Shown: in pieces, positions 8,274 through 15,271 of the stretch
How positions within the stretch are numbered: the first letter of the stretch is position 1
Layout: every line of letters begins with the position of its first letter
Source: a virus
Reading direction: 5' to 3' (one strand)
DNA: 64,000 nucleotides
Virus record (IMG/VR): IMGVR_UViG_3300020468_000005
Location: 1-64,000 of that record
Translations under genes and position numbers: made by a program
Notes under the pieces: generated by a model
The model's database searches: none
What the model saw: the letters and a program-made list of their open reading frames with translations, nothing else
What the model was told of the DNA's origin: nothing

Positions 8274-8431
8274 TCATCACACCAGACCATTTAACTATGT
8301 CAAAGAGATACGAATCACCATTTTCAAAGAGTGAACTAAGGTATTTCCAGTCACTTATGCAGAATGACACAAAGGCAGAGGGTAGAGGTGCTACCTATGC
8401 TAAACTAGAGGTATTATTAAATGGACGCTAA
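8264..8431 (+). CDS. Small hypothetical protein after methyltransferase
   Basis: 55 residues, overlapping the end of the methyltransferase by 10 bp. It contains MSKRYESPFSKSELRYFQSLM and a basic C-terminal part. No recognised family. The exact fit between neighbouring genes is the main support. Confidence 0.5.
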   Translation: MEVIITPDHLTMSKRYESPFSKSELRYFQSLMQNDTKAEGRGATYAKLEVLLNGR

Positions 8432-8503
8432 AGAATTAACAGGAGCAGAGAAACTCCTCTTCATTTTCTCATTCATCAACTTTCTACATTGGGGAACTCA
8501 GGT

Positions 8504-8962
8504 ATGTCTTGTTATGTTACGTTTGGCGGGTATCGCAATCGCAAGCGGATCACTCGTGCTGCAATCGAGTGGTTCATACAACATCGTAAACTCAATCGCT
8601 TCAACACGTTTATCCATGTAATTGATAAGCGGTTGTGGCCAGAGGATGATGGTGCATGTATCACAGTAGGTGCACAATCAAAACCTAGATACTTTGAGAT
8701 CGAGATGGAAAACCGTCTAGATAACAAAGAACAATACCTTACCACATTATTTCATGAGTTAGTACACTTCGAGCAACGTATTCGTGGTACTCACCAAGTG
8801 AGATATGATACACGATTATGTCGTAGTGTCAACAAGTGGCATGGTAAGGTCATACCACCAGAAACTGCCTACATGGATGAACCATGGGAGGTAGAAGCAT
8901 ATGGGACAGAGAAGGAATTGTATGATTCCTATAGAAAATATGAAGCAAATCTTAAAGATTGA
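8504..8962 (+). CDS. HExxH zinc-metallopeptidase-like protein
   Basis: 152 residues from ATG 8504 (a TTG start at 8489 is possible). The key motif is FHELVHFEQ, with H84, E85 and H88 forming HExxH. A later PWEVEAYGTEKELY (E129 or E131) could give the third metal ligand, as in gluzincin-type peptidases. Upstream segments (RYFEIEMENR) look like a beta strand leading to the active helix. The protein is short and has no signal peptide, so it would act in the cytoplasm, either as a small protease or as an SprT/DUF-type metal protein. Substrate unknown. It overlaps the next gene by 23 bp. Confidence 0.7.
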   Translation: MSCYVTFGGYRNRKRITRAAIEWFIQHRKLNRFNTFIHVIDKRLWPEDDGACITVGAQSKPRYFEIEMENRLDNKEQYLTTLFHELVHFEQRIRGTHQVRYDTRLCRSVNKWHGKVIPPETAYMDEPWEVEAYGTEKELYDSYRKYEANLKD

Positions 8963-9443
8963 GACGTTTTACGTTAAACCACCAGTAAATACAGATGAGA
9001 TACTCGATAGTCTCGATTGGTATCGTCGTGACGATAGACCTGTACAAGCAGATTTAACCGATTGGAATGTATCTGAGTGTTTCCCTGACTTTTGCCGACA
9101 AATTCATGTCCTCTACCCGAACCACAAAATTCAAGATCTTTGGGTTGCGTCCTATGGACGTGGCGATTATGCAGAAACTCATAACCATTCTGATTTTGAT
9201 TGGTCTTTTGTGTGGTATCTGGATGCCTGTATATCTTGCAATCCGATAAGCTTCCCCAATTTAGAGAGACCATGGTTGCAACATGAGAGAATCTACCCAA
9301 GGGTAGGTAGTTTGCATGTGTTCGATGCAGATGCAAAGCATTATGTGTGCCCACACACTTGCTTTGATCATAATCGTGTGGTTGTATCAGGTAATCTTAT
9401 GAAACGACCACAAGGCAAACTAAACAAAAATCCATTTATTTAA
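8940..9443 (+). CDS. Putative 2OG-Fe(II) oxygenase-like protein
   Basis: 167 residues from ATG 8940; a further-upstream alternative start would lie deep inside the preceding gene. A segment THNHSDFDWSFVWYLD (H81/H83, D85) resembles the His-x-Asp strand of double-stranded beta-helix oxygenases. A distal H139 and R146 in HNRVVVSGNL resemble the second metal histidine and the 2-oxoglutarate arginine. The YPRVGSLHVFDADAKH segment fits the strand before the distal histidine. The assignment is weaker than for the other three oxygenases because ligand identities are inferred by eye. It lies between a metallopeptidase-like gene and a small unknown. Confidence 0.6.
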   Translation: MKQILKIETFYVKPPVNTDEILDSLDWYRRDDRPVQADLTDWNVSECFPDFCRQIHVLYPNHKIQDLWVASYGRGDYAETHNHSDFDWSFVWYLDACISCNPISFPNLERPWLQHERIYPRVGSLHVFDADAKHYVCPHTCFDHNRVVVSGNLMKRPQGKLNKNPFI

Positions 9444-9445
9444 GC

Positions 9446-9652
9446 ATGACACCAGAGCAAAGAGAATTAAATAGCATCTACAACTTTTATAAAGATGCTA
9501 AGTATGGTTTTGCTACAAGAGATGGATATTATGCTATACCTGCAGGTGGTAAGAAGTTGGCTTTAGTGCATAATGGTGCTATAATAAAGTATTGCAGAAA
9601 TGAGCAGAGTGCTCGTAATCTAGTAGATAAACTAAGAAAGAAACGTAAATGA
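9446..9652 (+). CDS. Small basic hypothetical protein
   Basis: 68 residues with a basic C-terminus (KLRKKRK) and a region YYAIPAGGKKLALVHNGAIIKYCRNE that looks like a small beta sheet. No recognised family. Its stop overlaps the next ATG by 4 bp. Confidence 0.65.
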   Translation: MTPEQRELNSIYNFYKDAKYGFATRDGYYAIPAGGKKLALVHNGAIIKYCRNEQSARNLVDKLRKKRK

Positions 9653-10233
9653 GTAAATGGATTGACATCTATTCTATACCAAGTGGTATAGATGCTGATG
9701 TATGTCAGGTGATTCGTAAACAGATGGATAAGGTTGTAGTAATTAAAGGTACAACTGGCGATGAAACTGATGAGAGATCAGATAGTCTTAGATCAGGATA
9801 TCCTGAGGTACGATCAAGTAAAGTGTCATGGTTACATACAGACAACTGGATCAGTGGTATGATGGCACACTTCATAAATTGTGCTAATATAGAATCATTT
9901 GAGTTTGATTTAGTTAGTTGGGGATCTGATATACAATACACAATATATGATGAGGAAGGAGATTGCTATGATTGGCACATTGATGGTCCCCTTCAATCAG
10001 CATTCAATCCAAATCATTACAGGAAACTAAGTATTAGTCTATGCCTATCATCTAAAGATGAATATGATGGTGGTGAACTGGATTTAAGAGTGGGAACTTT
10101 AGAACGTAACTTTAAAATGGACATGGGTGATGTTATAATATTCCCAAGTGATACATTACATAGAGTAAGACCAATTAAGAGTGGTAAACGAATATCCTTA
10201 GTTGGATGGTATGCAGGACCTAAGTTTAAATGA
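9649..10233 (+). CDS. 2OG-Fe(II) oxygenase, prolyl-4-hydroxylase/PiuC-like
   Basis: 194 residues. The complete ligand set is visible: H110 and D112 in CYDWHIDG, H171 in FPSDTLHRVRP, and R181 in GKRISLVGWY. The strands before (FDLVSWGSDIQYTIYDE) and between (KLSISLCLSSKDEYDGGELDL) match the prolyl-4-hydroxylase-type family. It uses 2-oxoglutarate, O2 and Fe(II); the substrate could be a protein, a nucleotide or a small molecule. It overlaps both neighbours by 4 bp, including the Dam methylase. Confidence 0.9.
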   Translation: MSKWIDIYSIPSGIDADVCQVIRKQMDKVVVIKGTTGDETDERSDSLRSGYPEVRSSKVSWLHTDNWISGMMAHFINCANIESFEFDLVSWGSDIQYTIYDEEGDCYDWHIDGPLQSAFNPNHYRKLSISLCLSSKDEYDGGELDLRVGTLERNFKMDMGDVIIFPSDTLHRVRPIKSGKRISLVGWYAGPKFK

Positions 10234-11087
10234 AACCTATTATTAAATATCAAGGCGGTAAGACAAGAGAGTTACCAATAATTAAAAAGTTAGCACCTAC
10301 ACAGTTCGATAGAATCATTGAACCATTCGCTGGTGGTGCAGCGGTATCATTTGCATATGAAAAACCTGCAATACTATGTGATATCAATGAAGCATTGATC
10401 AACTTGTATTGTATGGTTCAACAACCAAGTATATTTCATGAGATATTCTCACATGTGAGTTGGTTGAAAACACTAGAGCATAATGATCTAGAGAAAGAGT
10501 ATTATAAAGCAAGAGATTATATTAATGGGGAAGAACGTGATGCATACACATATGCTATTTCATACATCACAGTAAGACAGTTATGTTTCTCTGGTATGGA
10601 GAGATACAATAACGATGGTAAATTCAATGTACCCTTCGGACATTACAAGAAGTTTGCCTGTAACCTAGATTGGAATCACATGAAGTATCTAAAGAACTGT
10701 TTGATACTTCATGGATTTCATGATGCATTTGATTATGCATCACATGATGACTGGATCTTTATTGATCCACCATATCGTGATAGGTTAGGATACACAGAAG
10801 GTGATGGCGGTGATCTACATGATAACTTAGTGCATCGGATGATCCATACTCAAACTAAATGGTTGTTTATTCATACTGAGTGTGATTACTATAAAGAGAA
10901 ACTAAAAGATTTTAATATAATAATTAAACCATTTAGTTATGGACAACGGTTCGGTAAGAATAAGAACCATGCCAATGCTTCAGTATCGCACATGTATGTC
11001 ACAAATTATGATACTGATATGACACTTCATTATGTTGCACAACCTAATTTGTTAGAGATTTGTAACAATGACTTGACAGCAGCATAA
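10230..11087 (+). CDS. dam: Dam-type DNA adenine-N6 methyltransferase
   Basis: 285 residues, the usual length for the D12 class. The N-terminus has KYQGGKTRELP, the S-adenosylmethionine motif I EPFAGGAAVSF lies at about 31-41, and catalytic DPPY starts at residue 179. The order motif I then IV is the alpha class, as in Dam, T4 Dam and DpnM. It methylates N6 of adenine, probably in a short palindrome such as GATC; the target cannot be read from the sequence. Together with the methyltransferase at 7341, two unrelated DNA methylases sit 2 kb apart. It overlaps the upstream oxygenase by 4 bp. Confidence 0.9.
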   Translation: MKPIIKYQGGKTRELPIIKKLAPTQFDRIIEPFAGGAAVSFAYEKPAILCDINEALINLYCMVQQPSIFHEIFSHVSWLKTLEHNDLEKEYYKARDYINGEERDAYTYAISYITVRQLCFSGMERYNNDGKFNVPFGHYKKFACNLDWNHMKYLKNCLILHGFHDAFDYASHDDWIFIDPPYRDRLGYTEGDGGDLHDNLVHRMIHTQTKWLFIHTECDYYKEKLKDFNIIIKPFSYGQRFGKNKNHANASVSHMYVTNYDTDMTLHYVAQPNLLEICNNDLTAA

Positions 11088-11101
11088 TAGTATGATAACT
11101 T
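11073..11101 (+). promoter_or_regulatory. Possible promoter for ParB-like gene
   Basis: A perfect TTGACA -35 (11073-11078) lies inside the end of the Dam gene, with TAACTT at 17 nt spacing (11096-11101). The -10 is poor. Transcription from it would begin close to the first strand of the leader RNA stem. Confidence 0.35.
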
Positions 11102-11105
11102 ACTA

Positions 11106-11193
11106 ATAGGGAAACAGATGCCTTCGGGTATTTTGTTTCTCGCACCCTAACCTCTCGGCAGCAACTGAGAGTGTCATAAGGATTATCCCCTAT
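11106..11193 (+). ncRNA. Structured 5' leader RNA of ParB-like gene
   Basis: The 122-nt gap before the gene at 11210 can fold fully. A 12-bp hairpin (11111-11122 with 11127-11139, one bulged T) is capped by a UUCG tetraloop. A second hairpin (11152-11158 with 11165-11171) has a CAGCAA loop. ATAGGG (11106-11111) pairs with CCCTAT (11188-11193) to close both. TAGGG can instead pair with CCCTA at 11145-11149, so two exclusive states exist. No known riboswitch consensus was recognised. It may be a regulatory leader or a small RNA. Confidence 0.5.
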
Positions 11194-11209
11194 AACAATT
11201 AAAAAGATC

Positions 11210-12367
11210 ATGAGTTCAAGCTATTTGAAACAGCAGGATCGTATTGTCAACTTAAGAAATCTTATAGATGAACTTGAGCGTGAGAATAAGTTCCCAAAAC
11301 TAAAGAAAGGAATCAAAAACACCCAAGCTTTAGTAGAAGAAGAGTTAGATCCGTCTACTCTATCAATATCTGAGTTTTATCAGAGACAATTTTCCGTAAC
11401 TGCACTTAACAGTTACAAGATGTATAACCCACAACTCGTACGTGATGTTGTCGTGGCAGTTAGACCTAAGCAATTAGGAGGTCATAAACTAGTCATTGAT
11501 GGACAACATACTGCGGGTCTTGCCATTTATAGTGGTGATGTGGAAAAGATTAAGTGCAATGTACTCTATCACCCAGAGGACAGACCTCTTGATGAGTGTA
11601 TCAAAGTAGAAGGAGAACTCTTCCATGCATACAACACAGCACGTAAAAACCCAACACTAATTGATAAGTATCGTGCAGGTTTATGTTTCGATGACCATGA
11701 TGCAGTGAGATTCCATAACAATCTATTGACATGTAACTTACAGGTTGATGGATTAGGTGATCTTGATGGTGATAGTTTAGCATCAGCAGGTGCAGCACGT
11801 TTTGACAAGTGTGTCAAACAGTTCGACAATAAGGATGTTGACTTTAAATCTGAGATAGTCAGAGCAGTTAACTATATCCGTGGTACATGGGGTACACCAC
11901 CTAAAACATCAGTTAAGGATGATGATGGTAACGAGATAGTTACTAAGTTCAAGTATCGTGATGATCTCATCCATGGATTGACCACATTACTCGTCCTTAT
12001 CAGTGTTGGAAGAAACAAGAACTGCAAGAGATTAACTCAACAGCAGAAAGATGACTTCCAAGAGTGGTTAACAACTGAAGCACACAAGAAGGCAATTCAG
12101 TTCTATACTGCTAACACTGCTGGTGGTAACACACACTATAAAATTGCTCATAGGTTCTTACAAGAATACAATACTCATGATGCATATGAGACTATTTCTA
12201 ACAAGTGGGCACATGAGAATGGTGTGTGGGATGATGAGTGTTTAAGAGAAAGCGATCCTATGAGGAGAGCAATCCTTATCTCTAACCCAGAATCACGTAA
12301 GGTTAAATCTGGTAAGGTAGAGAATGGTATCTATCGTACAGCAGAATTCCCAAGATACAATGCATAG
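11210..12367 (+). CDS. ParB-like N-terminal domain protein
   Basis: 385 residues. Residues about 95-120 carry VIDGQHTAGLAIYSGDVEKIKCNVLYHPE, which matches the ParB/Srx-type pattern of a (V/I)DGQHR-like box followed by a helix and a strand of partner contacts; His100 stands where Gly/Glu-rich nucleotide-binding boxes are usual. The rest is helical, with no recognised DNA-binding motif. No ParA is next to it, so chromosome-style partition is unlikely. Phage proteins with this domain are often nucleases or DNA-binding regulators. It stands alone between a structured leader and a strong terminator, so it is regulated as a single unit. Domain recognition is moderate; function is inferred. Confidence 0.65.
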   Translation: MSSSYLKQQDRIVNLRNLIDELERENKFPKLKKGIKNTQALVEEELDPSTLSISEFYQRQFSVTALNSYKMYNPQLVRDVVVAVRPKQLGGHKLVIDGQHTAGLAIYSGDVEKIKCNVLYHPEDRPLDECIKVEGELFHAYNTARKNPTLIDKYRAGLCFDDHDAVRFHNNLLTCNLQVDGLGDLDGDSLASAGAARFDKCVKQFDNKDVDFKSEIVRAVNYIRGTWGTPPKTSVKDDDGNEIVTKFKYRDDLIHGLTTLLVLISVGRNKNCKRLTQQQKDDFQEWLTTEAHKKAIQFYTANTAGGNTHYKIAHRFLQEYNTHDAYETISNKWAHENGVWDDECLRESDPMRRAILISNPESRKVKSGKVENGIYRTAEFPRYNA

Positions 12368-12390
12368 TATGCCAGTTTAATAACATATAC

Positions 12391-12415
12391 AGAGGGTTGC
12401 AAAACCCTCTTTTTT
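12391..12415 (+). terminator. Rho-independent terminator of ParB-like gene
   Basis: AGAGGGTT-GCAA-AACCCTCT: an 8-bp perfect stem (12391-12398 with 12403-12410) with a GNRA-type GCAA loop, followed by a T-run to 12415. It is the clearest intrinsic terminator in this half of the window. Confidence 0.9.
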
Positions 12416-12425
12416 ATTGTATAAT
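12397..12425 (+). promoter_or_regulatory. Sigma70-like promoter embedded in the terminator
   Basis: TTGCAA (12397-12402) uses the end of the left stem and the loop of the terminator as its -35, followed by 17 nt and TATAAT (12420-12425). It points at the small gene starting at 12447. One short stretch therefore ends one transcript and starts the next. Confidence 0.7.
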
Positions 12426-12446
12426 ATTATTAGTTAAGCAATTACA

Positions 12447-12629
12447 ATGCTCGTCAGACAACTCATTCAACAACTTGAACAGTTTAATCCTGATGAAGCA
12501 ATATGTCTTGTTGACTATGAGATGCAGAGAGATTATAATATTGAAGTCATTAAGAAAGAGAAAGGATATAATTGTATATTCATTAGAGAAATTCCTACTT
12601 ACAGTTTTGACCATGTTATCATCCACTGA
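12447..12629 (+). CDS. Small phage protein, LxxQLxxxxPDxxV type
   Basis: 60 residues beginning MLVRQLIQQLEQFNPDEAICLVDYE. This opening helix-loop-strand pattern (LIxxLxxxxPDxxI) is common among small uncharacterised phage proteins. The gene starts about 20 nt after a strong promoter and overlaps the next gene by 17 bp. No clear Shine-Dalgarno. Function unknown. Confidence 0.65.
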   Translation: MLVRQLIQQLEQFNPDEAICLVDYEMQRDYNIEVIKKEKGYNCIFIREIPTYSFDHVIIH

Positions 12630-13278
12630 ATACCTAGAAGCAACATTGCTACCACTCATTGAGAGTATACAACCAAAGACTACTGATTCATTCATACTTG
12701 AAGCATGTGGATTAGAAGCACGTCCATCAACACAGAGTGTATCCATTACTATTGGTGCAAGACTAGAGAAGTTTTGGAACACAGTATTATCTGACATGGA
12801 CAATACAACAAATATGATAGAGGACAGTGATCGTGTAGATGTCAATGGTAGAACAAGACAGATAGATCACTTCTTCACTATACCTGATCTCATGTATGCA
12901 TCACATATGTACCTAGAGAGTAAGTGTAACGTCAACTTTGATACTGAGAAAGTGAGAGCATCTAACCAGAAGATACATGATATTGCAAATGCACTTGAAG
13001 AGCAGCATGACATCATCAACGTTCAGAGTGGTTACTTCGTACCAGTGAAGAGAGACATACCAATAGAGATAGCGAGAGAATATACAAATCTAGGCATAAG
13101 CATCTTTGGAGTATCTGATTTATACAGATGGTTCAATGATGAACTACCATTTACTATTGATGAGTACTTCGAGTTCTTCAAGTATAGGTTAGCACCTATC
13201 ATTGATGCATTACTCGATGGTAGACCACTTAGCAAGGTGTCACATGGGGCTACCCAGAAGGACATGGACTTGCTATAA
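12613..13278 (+). CDS. Candidate PD-(D/E)XK nuclease
   Basis: 221 residues from ATG 12613. The centre has a layout typical of restriction-like nucleases: E53 in GARLEKFWNTVL near the first helix, D85 in RQIDHFF, and E102/K104 in MYLESKCNVNFD, that is D-(16)-E-x-K. The following basic helix (KVRASNQK) fits substrate DNA. It would cut DNA with Mg2+. A restriction-type enzyme near two methylases is suggestive, although phages also carry such nucleases for host DNA breakdown or recombination. The call rests on motif spacing only. Confidence 0.5.
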   Translation: MLSSTEYLEATLLPLIESIQPKTTDSFILEACGLEARPSTQSVSITIGARLEKFWNTVLSDMDNTTNMIEDSDRVDVNGRTRQIDHFFTIPDLMYASHMYLESKCNVNFDTEKVRASNQKIHDIANALEEQHDIINVQSGYFVPVKRDIPIEIAREYTNLGISIFGVSDLYRWFNDELPFTIDEYFEFFKYRLAPIIDALLDGRPLSKVSHGATQKDMDLL

Positions 13279-13285
13279 TGGTAAT

Positions 13286-13498
13286 ATGAAACTTCGACCA
13301 GGATCTGAATCTATGTACGTGTCAACGGTGAGTCAATGTACTCGACTAATCAATGGTGCTAAAAAAGCACTCAAAGTTGCAGAGCAAGACCCATTTGCAT
13401 ATACAGAGGACGAGATCCGTCATTTAAAACGTAGTTTACGTGATCTATACGATCAACGTAAGTACTTAAATAGTGGTAATGGTTTCGGTAATGATTAG
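13286..13498 (+). CDS. Small helical hypothetical protein
   Basis: 70 residues from ATG 13286, mainly helical and basic (LINGAKKALKVAEQDP, DEIRHLKRSLRDLYDQRKYL). A TATAAT lies only 6 nt before the ATG (13274-13279) without a clear -35, so a leaderless transcript is possible but unproven. Upstream in-frame starts would overlap the nuclease gene. Confidence 0.6.
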   Translation: MKLRPGSESMYVSTVSQCTRLINGAKKALKVAEQDPFAYTEDEIRHLKRSLRDLYDQRKYLNSGNGFGND

Positions 13499-13714
13499 AT
13501 GCCCCAACAAACTAAGTTTAATGTCGGTGATCTAGTATCATACAAGGAGTGGCATGAAAGTTATGTGACTTTCGTATGCTCTCACTATATCGTAGTGTGT
13601 ATCAACCGCAAGGAAGATAAGAACACTATGCACGGTGTTAGGGAAGTTAATATTTTAGTATATCCGTCCGAATGGACTTCAATCATCCCCAGAAACACAA
13701 ATGGCAAGAACTAA
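13499..13714 (+). CDS. Small beta-rich (SH3-like) hypothetical protein
   Basis: 71 residues. FNVGDLVSYKEW, then YVTFVCSHYIVVCIN, and a final VYPSEW resemble a small beta-barrel protein type I associate with cyanophage small genes. Function unknown. It starts directly after the preceding stop and overlaps the next gene by 14 bp. Confidence 0.65.
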   Translation: MPQQTKFNVGDLVSYKEWHESYVTFVCSHYIVVCINRKEDKNTMHGVREVNILVYPSEWTSIIPRNTNGKN

Positions 13715-13916
13715 AAAGGTTCAATTTCAAGCACTCAAACGTGACATCGTTGTGGAACTACAACCACGACGTAAAGGAGTATTTTGGAACTATGCAGATA
13801 GTCCCACAAAGTATGGTCCTTTCAAGAATGACCAACAGGCAATTTCAGATGCCAAACTATACTCACAGTATGGTACAACTAACAAAACATTATTAAAACT
13901 CGGAGTATCTAGATGA
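13701..13916 (+). CDS. Small basic hypothetical protein
   Basis: 71 residues with a basic N-terminus (MARTKKVQFQALKRD) and a beta-rich middle (FWNYADSPTKYGPF). No family recognised. It overlaps both neighbours, as is usual in this packed set. Confidence 0.65.
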   Translation: MARTKKVQFQALKRDIVVELQPRRKGVFWNYADSPTKYGPFKNDQQAISDAKLYSQYGTTNKTLLKLGVSR

Positions 13917-14062
13917 ACAACGTCCCCTTTTATGATTTCCCACATTCACCGATACTTATTATTGGTTTCTTTGGTATATTCACAGCACTCGCAGTGCTCT
14001 ACGTTGCGAATCGCGATTATTTTGGATCGCCATTAAATAAGGACAGGAGGAATGTCAAATGA
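13913..14062 (+). CDS. Tiny membrane protein
   Basis: 49 residues with one hydrophobic helix (ILIIGFFGIFTALAVLYVA, residues about 14-32), then a basic C-terminal tail (KDRRNVK). ATG and stop both overlap neighbours by 4 bp. The AGGAGG in its tail serves as Shine-Dalgarno for the next gene. Function unknown. Confidence 0.6.
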   Translation: MNNVPFYDFPHSPILIIGFFGIFTALAVLYVANRDYFGSPLNKDRRNVK

Positions 14063-14319
14063 AAACAGAAGTAATTCTAGAGAGATATCCCTACCGCTTC
14101 GTGCAAAAGGGATTACTAGAGGAGAACGGAGCACCAGACTTCCGTATCCAAAAGTGGAATGATCTAAACAAGAGATACTATGACATGTACTATCTTGATA
14201 GTCAAGCACAACTAGATTGTTGTATTGAGGACAGAGAGTATGTCAAGTGGTTAGATCCTGATCCAGAAGTGGCAGCATATCCACGCAAAGGAGACAAAGT
14301 GGTATCGCCTTATGGATAA
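14059..14319 (+). CDS. Small conserved-type phage protein
   Basis: 86 residues with Tyr/Trp-rich sequence (RYPYRFVQKGLLEENGAPDFRIQKW). It has a strong AGGAGG upstream and overlaps both neighbours. I associate the pattern with small cyanophage proteins but cannot name a function. Confidence 0.65.
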   Translation: MKTEVILERYPYRFVQKGLLEENGAPDFRIQKWNDLNKRYYDMYYLDSQAQLDCCIEDREYVKWLDPDPEVAAYPRKGDKVVSPYG

Positions 14320-14488
14320 TAGAATCCAAGAACGTCGCCAGAAGTGCTACAAGAAACTTATACAGTCCGACTTACCAGTCGAGTTTGTATATGCATATTG
14401 TACTGAGTGGGCAGAAGGCGAGGAGAAAGACATAGCAGATGAACGTGCTATCAGAAAGAACACAAAGTATAAAAGAACAGTATACTAG
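14312..14488 (+). CDS. Small charged hypothetical protein
   Basis: 58 residues, mostly helical and basic at both ends (RIQERRQKCYKKL, RKNTKYKRTVY). It overlaps the preceding gene by 8 bp and ends 2 nt before the next start. No family recognised. Confidence 0.55.
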   Translation: MDNRIQERRQKCYKKLIQSDLPVEFVYAYCTEWAEGEEKDIADERAIRKNTKYKRTVY

Positions 14489-14490
14489 AC

Positions 14491-15084
14491 GTGAGTTACT
14501 TCTATACACCAGATGAAGTAGAGAACACCAAACTCAATGGACTAGAGAAAGTATATCCTACTCTCAAAGAAGAGTGGGATGCACATTCTAATGAGATTGA
14601 GTGGAGAGATTTCACTGACTATCAAGAACGTACTATCAAATATAGTTCACAAGGACATGAGATAGATGGTTCAGCATTTAATACTGCACCAATAGCAACG
14701 TCATCATCCAAGTGGAGTATAGCACCATTGTTCTATAATGACCAACAGTATACTAGAAATACTAACCTATTACCCAAGTTAAGGAAGACTATGTTATGGT
14801 TAGGAGAGACAAAGTATGTTGGTATGGTCAAATTAGCACCAGATGCTAGGTTAGGAGAGCATTATGACCCTGATCCTAACAAGTTTACTCGGAGGTTTCG
14901 ATGTCAACTTCCATTTGTCTCCTCAATCTGTACGTTATCTGTTCAGAGTGAGTACAGACCACTTACGGAGGGTAAGCTCTTAATATTTCAGAGTTCCGCA
15001 CGTCATAAAGTACAAAATATGGGTGATTCAGACCGTATTTCGTTGATTTTTGACATATTCCGTAAGGGAGCAGGTATTCTATAG
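14491..15084 (+). CDS. 2OG-Fe(II) oxygenase, aspartyl/asparaginyl hydroxylase-like
   Basis: 197 residues from a GTG start placed 2 nt after the preceding stop. Ligands seen are H124 and D126 in GEHYDPDP, H172 in SSARHKVQN, and R182 in SDRISLIFDI. The HxD context and LIFQSS strand resemble the Asp/Asn beta-hydroxylase type. It uses 2-oxoglutarate, O2 and Fe(II); the substrate is unknown and could be a protein side chain. It is the fourth oxygenase-like gene in the island and the last gene before a non-coding gap. Confidence 0.8.
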   Translation: MSYFYTPDEVENTKLNGLEKVYPTLKEEWDAHSNEIEWRDFTDYQERTIKYSSQGHEIDGSAFNTAPIATSSSKWSIAPLFYNDQQYTRNTNLLPKLRKTMLWLGETKYVGMVKLAPDARLGEHYDPDPNKFTRRFRCQLPFVSSICTLSVQSEYRPLTEGKLLIFQSSARHKVQNMGDSDRISLIFDIFRKGAGIL

Positions 15085-15107
15085 GTAATCTAAGTAGAAT
15101 TTACCTA
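15082..15107 (+). terminator. Weak hairpin after oxygenase gene
   Basis: TAGGTAA (15082-15088) and TTACCTA (15101-15107) form a 7-bp stem starting inside the stop codon of the preceding gene. There is no T-run, so it may be a weak terminator or an mRNA end structure. The rest of the 15085-15271 gap shows only the promoter listed next. Confidence 0.35.
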
Positions 15108-15220
15108 GATTTAAGAAACGTTTAAAAAAAGATAGTTGCGTGTTCTGGTTCTGTCAGCTTAGCGAGCGATGCACGAGATGTCAACCACTTCTGTGCCAGT
15201 TCTCAAAGTGTCCTCAAAGC

Positions 15221-15249
15221 TTGCAAAAACACTCGGAATGGACTATAAT
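15221..15249 (+). promoter_or_regulatory. Sigma70-like promoter
   Basis: TTGCAA (15221-15226), 17 nt, TATAAT (15244-15249). The two hexamers and the spacing are identical to the promoter at 12397-12425. It drives the gene at 15272. Confidence 0.75.
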
Positions 15250-15271
15250 TACTAGTATACAACACAATTAC

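Noticed and set aside
8421-8621. A hydrophobic 66-residue plus-strand frame starting in the end of the 8264 gene.
   Set aside because: It overlaps the HExxH gene by 118 bp, and its second half is an out-of-frame reading of that gene. The first part could be translated, but nothing else supports it.
11106-11193. The leader as a known cobalamin, glutamine or preQ1 riboswitch.
   Set aside because: The GGGAAAC string recalls cobalamin leaders but the B12 box is missing, and the core consensus of the glutamine and preQ1 classes is absent.
12414-12845. A 143-residue minus-strand open frame across the nuclease and small genes.
   Set aside because: It runs antisense to two genes with good promoter and overlap evidence and would start inside the nuclease gene.
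13274-13279. TATAAT just before the gene at 13286 as a promoter.
   Set aside because: No -35 at 16-18 nt and only 6 nt to the ATG, so it is not listed as a separate feature; it is noted with the gene.
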